A stretch of 39,461 nucleotides of DNA from Mnemiopsis leidyi (lineage: Eukaryota > Ctenophora > Tentaculata > Lobata > Bolinopsidae): assembly GCA_000226015.1 (NCBI GenBank), contig JH152644.1:153953-193413 (forward strand), in the 5' to 3' direction. The notes beneath the pieces were generated by a model. It ran no database searches, was not told the DNA's origin, and saw only the letters and a program-made list of their open reading frames with translations. Shown here one piece after another: positions 10,287-20,354 of the stretch. The translations under genes and the position numbers were made by a program. Position 1 is the stretch's first letter; the number at the start of each line of letters is the position of its first letter.

Positions 10287-12050
10287 ATGGTAAACAAGCC
10301 TTGTCGGTGTGACAACAAGCCCTGTGCCAGTACCTGCCCCTGCTTCAAAGCTAAAGTTCACTGTACCGACAACTGTCATGGCAAAGCACCCTGGGCTGAC
10401 GTGGCTTGTCTCAACACTACAACCGGTCTCAAAGTGAAGGGAATGAAACCTGCTGAAGTGCGTAAAGCACTCTGCGACGCAGGTCTGTCTCCAGTGGGAG
10501 ACAAAAACGAACTTCAGAAAAGACTGGCTGTTCACTTCACGTCGTTGTCCGGTGGGAAGGGAGAGGAAGATGTTGGTGGGGAGGGTGGTAGTGGAGAGGG
10601 TGGACAGAAGTCTGGAAATAATATCCTCGATTTGATGGAGGCTATTACTTCTAATGAGGGAGATTTTGCTTTTATTTTGTCTCTCAGCGGAAAAATAGTA
10701 AAAGCTACCTCCAGCAAAGCCGAGCTTAGAAAAGCCTATTTTCTTTTAAGTGCCAAGGTGCATCCTGATAAAAATTCTAATTCAGCCTTGTCAAAGAAAG
10801 CTTTTCAAGCAGTTCTTGAATCCTTCGAGAGACTTGCAAACCCAGAAAAATTCGAAGAACAGGAAGAAGAGGATGATGGAAAACCTGCTAAAAAGCGAAA
10901 GAAGACAGAAAGATTTACTCGTGGAAATGGTGGATGTTATCCTACTCGAGTCAGATGCCCTAGATGTAAAGACACTTGGAATACCAAGGACCTGGGACTT
11001 GAAGATGCTGCCTATAACTTCTTAATGCAGGGAGTCAAGCAGTACCTTTGTGGAGGATGTTTCCTCCGGTTTGGATGTATGACTGCTCTACATTCCTGTC
11101 CTCACTGCAAAACACCTTTTGAGCACGACCCAGATGACTATCACCGCAAGATAACTTGTGGAAACAGCAAATGTGATAGAACCTTTGGCTTCTGGATGTT
11201 TACTGTATCAGAGAAAAGGGAGAAAGAAATAAGGAGAGAGGTGAAGGAGGAGAACGAGAAGTTAGCTAAAACACGTGCACAACAGCGACGGCGCGGCGCA
11301 CGTGCAGACAAGAGAGTAGGAACTCTGTCCAACGAGGAGAGGGTTAAGGAGCAACTCTTCGTCCTCAGTCTCTTGGATAACTGCCCTAGGTGTGGGTGGT
11401 TGTTAGAGCGAGGTTTACACAAAGAAGATGCCAGGGAGCATCTTAAAAACTGTAACGATGAGAAACTGATAAAAGCCTATCAGGAAAGTCTCAAAGACAA
11501 GGAATCAAAAGAAAACAGCAAGAAATTAGCCCAAGAGAGCCAAGAAGAAATGTCAGCTTTCAAAACGTGGGAATACAACGGCAGGCAGGTTGGTCAGTTG
11601 TGGATGTTGAGTGAGAACATCCTAAAGAGAGAATGTAAGAAGTACAACCTTGAAACAGACGGTCCTAAACACGTGCTTATCTCGAAACTTGGCAGAGTTA
11701 TCCGGGACAGGGAGAGGAAGATGATCACCATGGGAGGAGAGGATCACAAGAGCACTCACGACATAACCCCCATTCACAAAGTTGACGCGGAGGACTTGCC
11801 CGCTAATATGGAGAGTATGGAAACAGAGGAGTTGCAATGTGTGGCTGCTAGTTACGGGCTGGACTTTGATCACACGAGTGATGTTAAGGTAGACTTGCTG
11901 AAGAAGTTGGAGTCAGCTAGGTTGAAGGGAACGGGATTATTAATGATTTTAGATGATCAGTCAGATAAGAAGAAGGGGAGAAAAAGAAAGAGTAATGATG
12001 ATGAAGACCCTGATTATAAGATGGTGGCGGAAGCTAACGATTCAGATTGA
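10287..12050 (+). CDS. CXC - SAP - J-domain - zinc-ribbon nuclear protein of unknown function
   Basis: A single exon of 587 residues. Domains in order: a cysteine-rich CXC-like cluster (C6, C8, C13, C17, C19, C26, C30), as in tesmin/MSL2-type DNA-binding proteins; a SAP-like helix pair (about 52-84); a Gly/Glu linker; a J domain (about 122-185) with the H-P-D motif at 159-161 and an unusual preceding region; a basic stretch K-K-R-K-K (202-206); paired CxxC zinc motifs (C224/C227, C255/C258, C271/C274, C291/C296); a Lys/Arg/Glu helix (310-340); a Rad18-type C2HC finger (C366, C369, H385, C389); two SAP-like segments (about 430-472 and 510-545); and a basic tail (561-568). The parts suggest a nuclear, nucleic-acid-bound co-chaperone that could recruit Hsp70, but this is inference. 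I know no named gene with this order. The TTTCAG acceptor ends 18 bases before the ATG. Confidence 0.85.
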   Translation: MVNKPCRCDNKPCASTCPCFKAKVHCTDNCHGKAPWADVACLNTTTGLKVKGMKPAEVRKALCDAGLSPVGDKNELQKRLAVHFTSLSGGKGEEDVGGEGGSGEGGQKSGNNILDLMEAITSNEGDFAFILSLSGKIVKATSSKAELRKAYFLLSAKVHPDKNSNSALSKKAFQAVLESFERLANPEKFEEQEEEDDGKPAKKRKKTERFTRGNGGCYPTRVRCPRCKDTWNTKDLGLEDAAYNFLMQGVKQYLCGGCFLRFGCMTALHSCPHCKTPFEHDPDDYHRKITCGNSKCDRTFGFWMFTVSEKREKEIRREVKEENEKLAKTRAQQRRRGARADKRVGTLSNEERVKEQLFVLSLLDNCPRCGWLLERGLHKEDAREHLKNCNDEKLIKAYQESLKDKESKENSKKLAQESQEEMSAFKTWEYNGRQVGQLWMLSENILKRECKKYNLETDGPKHVLISKLGRVIRDRERKMITMGGEDHKSTHDITPIHKVDAEDLPANMESMETEELQCVAASYGLDFDHTSDVKVDLLKKLESARLKGTGLLMILDDQSDKKKGRKRKSNDDEDPDYKMVAEANDSD

Positions 12051-12730
12051 AATTTTTATATTGATAGAGCAGTTTTTGCACAATGTTAGATAACTTAGAT
12101 CTGCTGTTTATAGTCTCTGTTCTAACTTATATCCGTTTACTCAATCATGATAGCCAGCTAACGAAAAAACCTTAACTACAGTATACTATTTAAAAGAATT
12201 GTTTTGAATTGATAATTTATCCGCCGAAGCCATATTCAAAATATTGCTTTTCTTAATATGAAATTTGCATTTTAGCCTAGTGTGTGCATTTGAGCCTATA
12301 GAGGTTGCTGTGTGCCTATGTACTCTGACTGGATTTACCGACTCTGATTGAAATTTGTACAGCTGTTCTATATGGAAATTTCAAGACTCTTTCCTCGGCC
12401 ATTCTCGTTATTTATTTAAATTTTCAGTAACGGAAATCTTGACTGCCAGTAAATTATCAGCTTAAATTATGTTTTATTTGTTGAATTTGTTTCCCAAATT
12501 TGTATAACTATTTTATCAAATGTTCAGCCCATTTGTTTCAATTCATTATTGAAAGAACGTCAGAAAGCGCCTGGATACTTCCAAATTTTCAAGATTTAAC
12601 TGGAAGAAACGCATTTCTTAATCAAATTTATTGAATTGCGGTATCTGTTGTACGGTGTACCTAAAATCTCACTTTCAATATCTTAATTTCATTTTCTAAA
12701 ATCCACTCATTTCATAGCGTTCAGACAGAC
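12051..12730. other. Spacer, no gene seen
   Basis: 680 bases of AT-rich sequence holding the presumed 3' UTR of the CXC-SAP-J gene and the 5' region of MOGS. The acceptor-like TTTCATAG ends at 12717, 13 bases before the MOGS ATG. No repeat or RNA gene was recognised. Confidence 0.6.
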
Positions 12731-15384
12731 ATGGCAGCAGAGACTTTACGTAAACGATCTGGCAAGGACAAAGGTTCCAGCTCCACTTTTAAAACAACCA
12801 AAACAAAGAAGGAAAAAGACAAGCCAGGTGGGATCAACAAGTGGGTGGCGGTGCTGTGCGCAGTGCTGCTGACGATAGCGCTGGTGCGCGTCCTGTACAT
12901 CAAACCTAACAACCTGACATCACAGTCGTATCTACCCCTGGTTTACCCTGAGTGTTGTACTGGGAGTGAGGAGCAACTCTCCAGACTTTGGGGCACTTAC
13001 CGACCTCAGGTAGAAAGTTCGTTTTTTTCCTATTTGTATTTGTTGAACATTTGTTGTGGGGAGGTGTCGTAATATTTGTATCACTCTGCTTAACAATTCT
13101 ACTTCCTCGGCGCTAATTATTGTGAATTGTTCTTGTCGATACTTGAACTCTATCGTTTCAGATATTTTTCCGTTCCCATTGTGACATAAAAGTACGAGGG
13201 AATTTTTATATAGAATTTTTTTGACAACACGATTTACGTCAGGTGTATTTTGGAATCAGACCCCGAATACCAGAGTCAGTTATATTTGGGTTGATGTGGA
13301 TGCCAGTGCACAATCCCGAGTACGTCCTGAACCACGACTTCCGACACACGTCCGAACAGAGCGATCTGAAATCCTTCACCTGGACACACCACGACGGCAA
13401 CAGGTTTGGTGTCCAGGTACTTCAGGACAAGGGGTATATCCTGGAGACCAGCTTCGCTAAAACTAACGTCATGCTGCAGGACTGGTCTGCACGTGTCAAG
13501 GTACGCGCAACAGGCGCTGCAGAATCTCCGCAAGCAATTCACCTGTACTGGTATCTGGGTATCGAACACAATCAGTCCAAAGTCCGGATTTCTCGTCTTC
13601 CTAACGGTTTTTCTGTGTACGGCGAAACATCCGAACTGGGTAAATTTCACATGAGGTACAAGACGGTTAACGCCGATGTCAAGGTAATGCACAACGCTTA
13701 CAACTGCGGTGAGAACATACCTCTACACCTCCTTACCGACTATGTGAAAGGAAAGTTAAAGCCGATACCTTATACGGGGCGTGGCCCCGTTGTTACCCCC
13801 ATTATTGTGGCGTTCGATCCTGCGTCCACGGCGTGTAGTGAGTCAAGTAACATCGTTATCATGCAGCTGACGCTGCCCTTACCAGCTGAAGTGGAGATTG
13901 TTTACGAGAACTTAAACATCGAGCGTACTGTCACCTTGGAGGGAGCCCACTTTGACGATCTTATTTCAAGTTACATGAGTGATTTCAATAAGAAGTTTGA
14001 AGAAAAATTCCAGCTTAAATCTAAGGGTTACACTGACGACCACCTTGTCTTCGCTAAGAGCACGTTTAGTAATCTTATTGGTGGTATAGGCTATTTCTAT
14101 GGTAGGTCGATAGTCAAGTCATCAGAGGTTGAGAAACCGATTTATTACTGGCCAGCAGCTCTCTATTCTGCGGTTCCTTCCAGATCGTTCTTTCCTCGGG
14201 GCTTTCTTTGGGACGAGGGCTTTCATCAGCTTCTCATTAGTAAGTGGGACAATAATATCAGTCTAGAAGTTATAGGACATTGGTTAAACCTTATGAACGC
14301 TGATGGTTGGATACCTCGTGAACAGATTCTAGGTAACGAAGCCCTGATGAAAGTTCCTAAAGAGTTTGTAGTGCAAAACGCAGATTATGCTAACCCCCCA
14401 ACAATGTTCCTTGCTCTTGAGTCTATGTTAACCTCAATGCAGCCGTCAGAGATCCTGGACCACCATTCTACCCTAAAGAAGGTGTTCCATAGACTGACAA
14501 TGTGGTACAACTGGTACAACACCACCCAAGTAGGACCTCTACCCACCACATACCGCTGGAGAGGTCGTAACGGCACCACAGACAGGGAACTTAATCCTAA
14601 AACGCTTACCAGCGGATTGGACGACTATCCACGAGCGACGCATCCTACTGATGAGGAATATCACGTGGACCTGCGCTGCTGGATGGCATTCGCTTCCAGA
14701 TCTTTAACCAACTTGGGGGATCTTCTAGGTATTAATGTGGATAAGTACAGAGAAACAGCAGAGATATTGTCTGACAACGACCTCTTGAAGAAACTACATT
14801 GGACCGGCGACTACTTTGCAGATTATGGTCTGCACTCTGAGGTGGTCGGTTTGAAAAACACCCGAGTTGCCCAGAATGTCGTAGAAAAACGTAGAGTCGT
14901 CCGTAAACTTCCCCAACCTCAGTTTGTTAAAGTTCAGGGTTATATTAACCTGTTTCCCTTTATCTTAATGATCCTGGAACCATCCTCCCCCGAACTGGGT
15001 CATATCTTCTCCACCTTGAAATCAGACAACTACATTTGGAGTCCTTACGGACTGTGTTCGGTTGGCAGGTCGGACTCCTACTATCTTAAATACAACACGC
15101 AACACGACGCGCCATACTGGCGCGGCCCCGTCTGGATCAACATAAACTTCCTGGCAATACGCGCACTGGACCACTATGCCAAAGTAGAAGGACCCTATAA
15201 AGATCTAAGCGCGCAGCTGTACACAGAACTACGCAGGAACGTAGTACAGAACATGTATAAAGAGTTCACCAAGACGGGGTTTATCTGGGAGCAGTACAAC
15301 TGTAAGACGGGTAAGGGACAGAGCGTACACCCCTTCACAGGGTGGAGCAGTCTGGTAGTCCTAATCATGGGCGAGCAGTACTAG
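12731..15384 (+). CDS. MOGS: Mannosyl-oligosaccharide glucosidase (glucosidase I, GH63)
   Basis: Two exons, 12731-13009 and 13243-15384, phase 0, 806 residues (human MOGS is 837). The enzyme removes the outermost alpha-1,2-linked glucose from the Glc3Man9GlcNAc2 glycan on new glycoproteins in the ER, the first trimming step. It is a type II membrane protein: a basic cytoplasmic tail (Lys-rich, residues 1-37), one membrane helix (about 38-57), then the lumenal enzyme. The splice joins W-G-T-Y-R-P-Q to V-Y-F-G-I-R, a conserved GH63 N-terminal region. The catalytic domain shows F-P-R-G-F-L-W-D-E-G-F-H-Q (acid Asp near residue 417), G-P-V-W-I-N-I-N, and the C-terminal H-P-F-T-G-W-S-S-L. Exon 2 is large and unbroken, unlike the neighbouring SNX4. 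Confidence 0.95.
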
Positions 15385-16310
15385 GCTACTACCTCATGTC
15401 TGTTGTTCATTCTTTGTTGTTCGTTTTTCTTTATCGTTATTTTTTCTTTATTTCTTCAGATCTGGGTTGTATTTTGGTGAACAGTTACTTTTTGATTTGT
15501 GATGGTATCGTTTACTCAGCCTTATGAGTTGCATACAGGTGCAAGCATGATATGTTTAATTTTAGACACTATCGACCAATCTTGTTGCGATGTAAGAATG
15601 TTATGTGATGTTTTTTCGTGGTAGGTCTGAATAATATCATCATTCATCGTAGCTAGATTGCTGACTAAACAGTTAAGCCTGCGTTTTTAATAATTTATCA
15701 TTATATCACGTTAGAAGTAGATGATTATAAACTAGTTTGAATTTAGCTATTACGTTATGTTTGAGTGCTATTCTACTATAATAGTAGTACTGTTACTCCC
15801 TTTCATTAAAGATAGCGTCAAATTTGATTTTACTGACATATCGTGTTAAATTCTGTGTTACACAGATTTTACAGCCTAGTTTTGCCTGCTAGGATATTAT
15901 TTATTTTGAATTCATGATTGTTCAATGTTCTGATTTTATCATTAAGTTAATTAGAATAATTGATATTCAGACAACGTTTCGATATTGAACTAATGATCTA
16001 CTGCAATTGATGGATATTTAATTTTTAAATTCTTTGAAATGTAAGCGAGTCATAATTTACTAATGGCGATATAGCAGTGATTGTTTAATTAAAAAAATAG
16101 TGAGATAGGTACAATTTACAAAACCAAATCTCAAACTTACATCATAGTTGCTAGTCCATTCGGACTCTTTAACAAAGTATCGCTATTTACTATCGCGGCT
16201 TTCCATGTTAATTTCTATTTTATCCAACATTTACATGAAATCTAATTGTTGAAACTATGAAATAACACACATCTCAACAAAGGAATGTCAACAAGCTAAA
16301 AAATCAAGAC
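15385..16310. other. Spacer, no gene seen
   Basis: 926 bases, strongly AT-rich, with stops in every frame. It presumably includes the MOGS 3' UTR and the DDA1 leader. No repeat, RNA gene or transposon end was recognised. Confidence 0.6.
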
Positions 16311-17165
16311 ATGTCCTCAGACAAGCCCGCCTCCTCCCAATCTAGCCAATCGAAAAATGTAAGTTTCACCGACCGTTATTGAAAATGTTTAGGCCTTATT
16401 TTGGCTGGTTCAAAAGTTGAAGCGGTTAACGGTTTATTTGTAAAGTCACTGTCTCACACGTGACCCATGAACATCCCACGTGCGAGTAGAATGTCACGTG
16501 ACTTGAAAGTAACTCTATACTTTTCAGGAGCCGTGTTTAGTTGACCTACCATCTCATAACAAGAAGAATTTCTCTCTTTATGACAGATCTAAACCATTGG
16601 TTAGCGCATTGTTGTACAAATTTTTAAATCTGTGTAATGTGTTTAGTTACTGCTAATGATAATCGAGAATTTCATCCCTCAGTTTTGGGGAAATATATGA
16701 AATAGCTAACGAAGGAACAGTTTGTTGAAAAAGGTAGGTACCAACATCAACAACTTCAGAACAAGCGTCCGATTCAGTACATTTCCGTAGTCAGAGAATC
16801 AGACACGCCACCTCAAGTCATTGTTGCAGATAAACGAAACCTGCTCGTAAAATACTACAGCAAGCGGTGGCATTATGTCAAGGTTATTATTGATCCTAAA
16901 TTTATGAGTTTTCAACTTCCATGAGTAAAATGATGGCTCATTTTTCATAATTTCATCTGAATCTCAGCCATGCAGCATATCGATCGAATCTTCCTTCTGA
17001 ATTGACAAGGATATCCACGGTCTTTTCCTCGTCCTTCTCTTGACAGTCAAATGTCCCTCCTAGGGTAGCCCGGGTGGCAGTTCAGGGAAGAAGCGGGAGG
17101 TAGGAGACGTAGAAACAAACGAGGACAACCCCGGACCTTCAAACAAACACTTGCGGACAGGGTGA
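16311..17165 (+). CDS. DDA1: DET1- and DDB1-associated protein 1
   Basis: A small four-exon gene: 16311-16358, 16528-16599, 16760-16882 and 17064-17165, all phase 0, 114 residues (human DDA1 is 102). DDA1 is a core subunit of DDB1-CUL4 ubiquitin ligases (the DDD complex with DET1). Exon 2 reads L-P-S-H-N-K-K-N-F-S, matching the L-P-x-x-N-x-x-N-F-S that anchors DDA1 to DDB1. Exon 3 holds R-P-I-Q-Y followed by Q-V-I-V-A-D-K-R-N-L-L-V-K-Y, then W, parallel to the vertebrate R-P-S-x-Y and Q-I-I-V-T-E-K-T-N-I-L-L-R-Y. Exon 4 gives a charged K-K-R-E-V tail. Exon 3 ends at AAG before GTTATT and exon 4 starts after CTCCTAG. No exon is longer than 123 bases. The first exon, encoding 16 Ser-rich residues, is the least certain. 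Confidence 0.85.
16457..16500. promoter_or_regulatory. Cluster of CACGTG E-boxes in DDA1 intron 1
   Basis: Three CACGTG hexamers at 16457-16462, 16477-16482 and 16495-16500, within 44 bases. The first and third are in a CACGTGAC context, the sequence bound by bHLH-zip factors such as USF, MITF/TFEB or Myc/Max. Two more lie just after the gene (17199-17204, 17211-17216). Regulation of DDA1 or of the downstream CDK is inferred only. Confidence 0.5.
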
Positions 17166-17198
17166 GAAGTGAACGCTCACATGACCTGCTCTTCTTGT

Positions 17199-17216
17199 CA
17201 CGTGGCTGGTCACGTG
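17199..17216. promoter_or_regulatory. Paired CACGTG E-boxes between DDA1 and the CDK gene
   Basis: GTCACGTGG and GGTCACGTGG lie 12 bases apart, 34 bases after the DDA1 stop and about 620 bases before the CDK start. This fits an enhancer or proximal element; no direct evidence of use. Confidence 0.45.
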
Positions 17217-17404
17217 GTATCCAGGAGAGTAGCTCATTGGACTGTTCTCGTTGTTTTTCTAAATCGCAGATTTTCAGAGTTTGGATGATGGACGTTGTTG
17301 TTTGAATAATTATAGTGTTTCACAATTAACAAAATTTTAAGTCTAGGGTTTTCTTGACGTCAGCTTGCGAAGTTTGAGATAGAACGATTTTTTGATACAG
17401 CAGA

Positions 17405-17410
17405 AATAAA
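17405..17410 (+). terminator. Candidate poly(A) signal of DDA1
   Basis: AATAAA 240 bases after the DDA1 stop codon, followed by T-rich sequence. A candidate only. Confidence 0.4.
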
Positions 17411-17838
17411 GGTTTGCCATGCTGTTCTAAAACTTAGTCTGGTTTTTATTTTGTGAGTTTGTGAAACGTTAACACCAATATATTAATACGTAGATCTATT
17501 CGTTTTACAAAGCGGTAAACATGGCACTATAGTAGTACAGTATATATAGTTCTTACGATAGCTTATGTTAAAGTAGCAATTTAAATTACATTTAAACCAC
17601 GCTTTTTGGCATTTGACATGCTGTTTTGTATTCTATTGATTGTTAAACATTTTATGATATTTCAACGTTTGTTAAGATTGAGTAAGTTTAAACTTTGTCT
17701 CAATATATTATATATATCCATCTTTACATTCAAACTAGGACACTAGCAGTTATGGGATCATTGTCATAAATACTATTTAAGCATGTTATAGATCTGGAAA
17801 ATGATTCTAACTTTACTAATGCACCAACATAGGTAAAA

Positions 17839-19615
17839 ATGGTAAATATAGATGAATACGAACGGTTAGAAAAGATAGGAGAAGGTACCTATGGGGTAGT
17901 CTACAAAGCGCGGAGCATAAGAACGAATCAGATTGTGGCGCTGAAACGGATCAGATTGGATAGTGATTGTGAGGGTGTACCCAGCACTGCTATCAGAGAA
18001 ATATCATTCCTCAAAGAGTTGTCTGAAGATTTTAACATTGTCAAGTAAGTTTGAGCTCTGGTGTGAACTTGAGATTACATACCTTTTAAGAAAAATTCTT
18101 AGATAAACTTTTCTTAAATAGACTTTTTAATGACAAATTATGTCGATTATTCCAGACTGATAGATGTGCTACATAACAACGGAGATAAGAAGTTACATCT
18201 TGTGTTTGAGTACCTGGACCAGGATCTTAAGAAGTACATAGACTCCCTCAAAAGTCAGCCAATGGCACATCATGTGATCAAAGTAAGAAATTAAACAATG
18301 TGGCGTGTATCATATGAAGTTGCTTATTTTCAGTGTTTTGAATTTATTTGCCATCCACCTACGAATAAGTAGGTTCCGACCTTCTGCTTTTGTATTTGAA
18401 ATTTCACCACAATCAAGTTTTAAAAACATTTCATTTTCAGAGCTTCCTGTACCAGTTAATATCCGGTGTGAGGTTCTGTCACGAGAAGCGTATCCTACAC
18501 AGAGATCTAAAACCTCAGAACCTTCTCATTAACTCCCAGGTGAGTTTAGTTTCTTCTTCTTATATGTTGTTAACTTCCTTACTGTCGGTCGTGTGTTCGT
18601 CCTATTTAGATGATGCAATCTATTTGGCTGTTGTACCAAGAAACAATAGTTTATGTTGCTTCAAATTCAAGTTTTAAATTTATTCAAAATTTCAGGGAGC
18701 CCTGAAATTGGCAGATTTTGGACTTGCCCGTTCCATCAGTATTCCAGTTCGAACTTACACGCACGAAGTGGTTACTCTCTGGTACCGAGCCCCCGAAATT
18801 CTGCTTGGTTGTCACAACTACGCAACATGGGTCGATGTCTGGAGTATTGGCTGCATCCTAGCTGAGATGATTACGGGAAGATCACTTTTCCAGGGAGATT
18901 CTGAGATTGATCAACTTTTCAGAATATTCAGGTGACCGCTTCTTTCTTTTCTGTGCAAATTTGCCACAACTTGAGCGCACGCGCGAAGGTTTTGTGATCA
19001 GTGCCATCCCGCTGAAATTCGTCACACGTACGTTCTCAAGGCGGTTCTTGTAGAATACGACAGACGTGTGGCTAAATATGACGATTGTTTACCATCGACA
19101 ATTTCCCTTAACTTGGTCTGTATTATTTTGTATTCTAAGAACTTTGTAAGATCGCCAGTGACCAGTGCTATAAAAGAAACTTCGCAGGACGTTAGGGACG
19201 CCAGACGATAATATCTGGCCAGGATTCTCTCACTTGCCAGATTACAAAGACAAATTTCCTAAGTGGCCCCGACAGGATATTATCAACGTCGTTGGCGATA
19301 GTATCGAACTTGATGGACAAGATCTTCTTAGGGTAACTTCATTTGTTAATACTCGTACTCAGAAAATTAACGATCCTTACGATTCACATCTACTTCAAGC
19401 CAGCTTAGTTCCATCTCTACTCTCAAAATAACTCCTTATGCCACGTTAAGATGTCAGGCCATGTTTCCTAGTTCCCCATAGATTTACCTTACATTTTACA
19501 GAAAATGTTGACGTACAACCCTGAAAAGCGAATACCCTGCGAGACCGCCCTGAGGAACCCCTACTTCAAGGACGTTATACTGCCAGTTGGCATGCCCCGA
19601 CATCGACACTTCTAG
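17839..19615 (+). CDS. Cyclin-dependent kinase, CDK1/CDK2 type
   Basis: Six exons: 17839-18044, 18156-18282, 18441-18539, 18696-18931, 19188-19332 and 19502-19615, 308 residues, with splice phases agreeing. It is a complete Ser/Thr kinase: glycine loop G-E-G-T-Y-G (14-19) with the inhibitory Thr17/Tyr18 pair; Lys36; the cyclin-binding PSTAIRE helix (48-54); H-R-D-L-K-P-Q-N (131-138); D-F-G (151-153); and an activation loop R-T-Y-T-H-E-V with the CAK target Thr166. The segments [20 protein letters not shown] and D-Y-K-x-x-F-P-K-W-x-R-Q-D resemble CDK2 more than CDK1. The ending P-R-H-R-H-F recalls the CDK2 tail. With only one PSTAIRE kinase in view, CDK1 versus CDK2 stays open. An acceptor AG at 17831-17832 lies 6 bases before the ATG. 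Confidence 0.93.
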
Positions 19616-20354
19616 GTCACATGATATCCCTCAAAACCGTCCATCAGAAAGTCAGTTGCATGTTGATTATAGCTTCCCTGTGGGGGATTTTTAGTTTAAT
19701 TCGATCACTTGTGGATAATTCGGAGCTTAAGTTATTCGGGGGCACTGTTTGATAGAATTCCTGGATGAAATCTAGAAGATACAAAGATTCCAGAAATTTT
19801 GTTGTAAGTTTAGATTTACAAAGTTTATGATCAAAGTTTATTGGTCCTTAGAATTTGCGATTTAAATCTATCCTTCTCTCATTTCTGTTAAAGAAGTGAG
19901 TAGCGAAGAAACGTGCTATGAAAAATTGAAAACCTCGCTGTCGATACATTCAGATTTGACGGTGTGTACATTACATGTCCTTTCTGTTGAGCAACAATCT
20001 TGTAACTATGACATTTCTAAATTCAGTTTTTAAATTTTATAAATTTACTTGTAATTTGTTATGGGGAGTTTGCTATATTTGCAGTTTTTCACAAGTCCGT
20101 CTGAGCTGTGTTAATGAATTCAAAAACCCTTTCATATGCAATTCATATCTGGGACTGTTTGAATACTCCTTAGTTTATTTGTTTTTAATTTACCAATGTT
20201 CAAACCTAGCCTTATTCAGTGTTTTATTCTAGTTCTTTAGATTTTTCGAAAATTCCTATTTAACACCTTAACGAATGATATACTCTTCTGAAGTCCCATT
20301 TTATTTACCAATCCTTAAATATGACAAAAAAACTCAACATTTACGCTCAGCAGA
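19616..20354. other. Spacer, no gene seen
   Basis: 739 AT-rich bases between the CDK and PUS7. An 85-codon frame at 19975-20232 is hydrophobic by base composition only and resembles nothing known. The acceptor-like ACGCTCAG ends at 20350, 4 bases before the PUS7 ATG. Confidence 0.6.

Noticed and set aside
13276-13692. 138-codon minus-strand frame inside MOGS
   Set aside because: Antisense shadow of the well-supported glucosidase exon.
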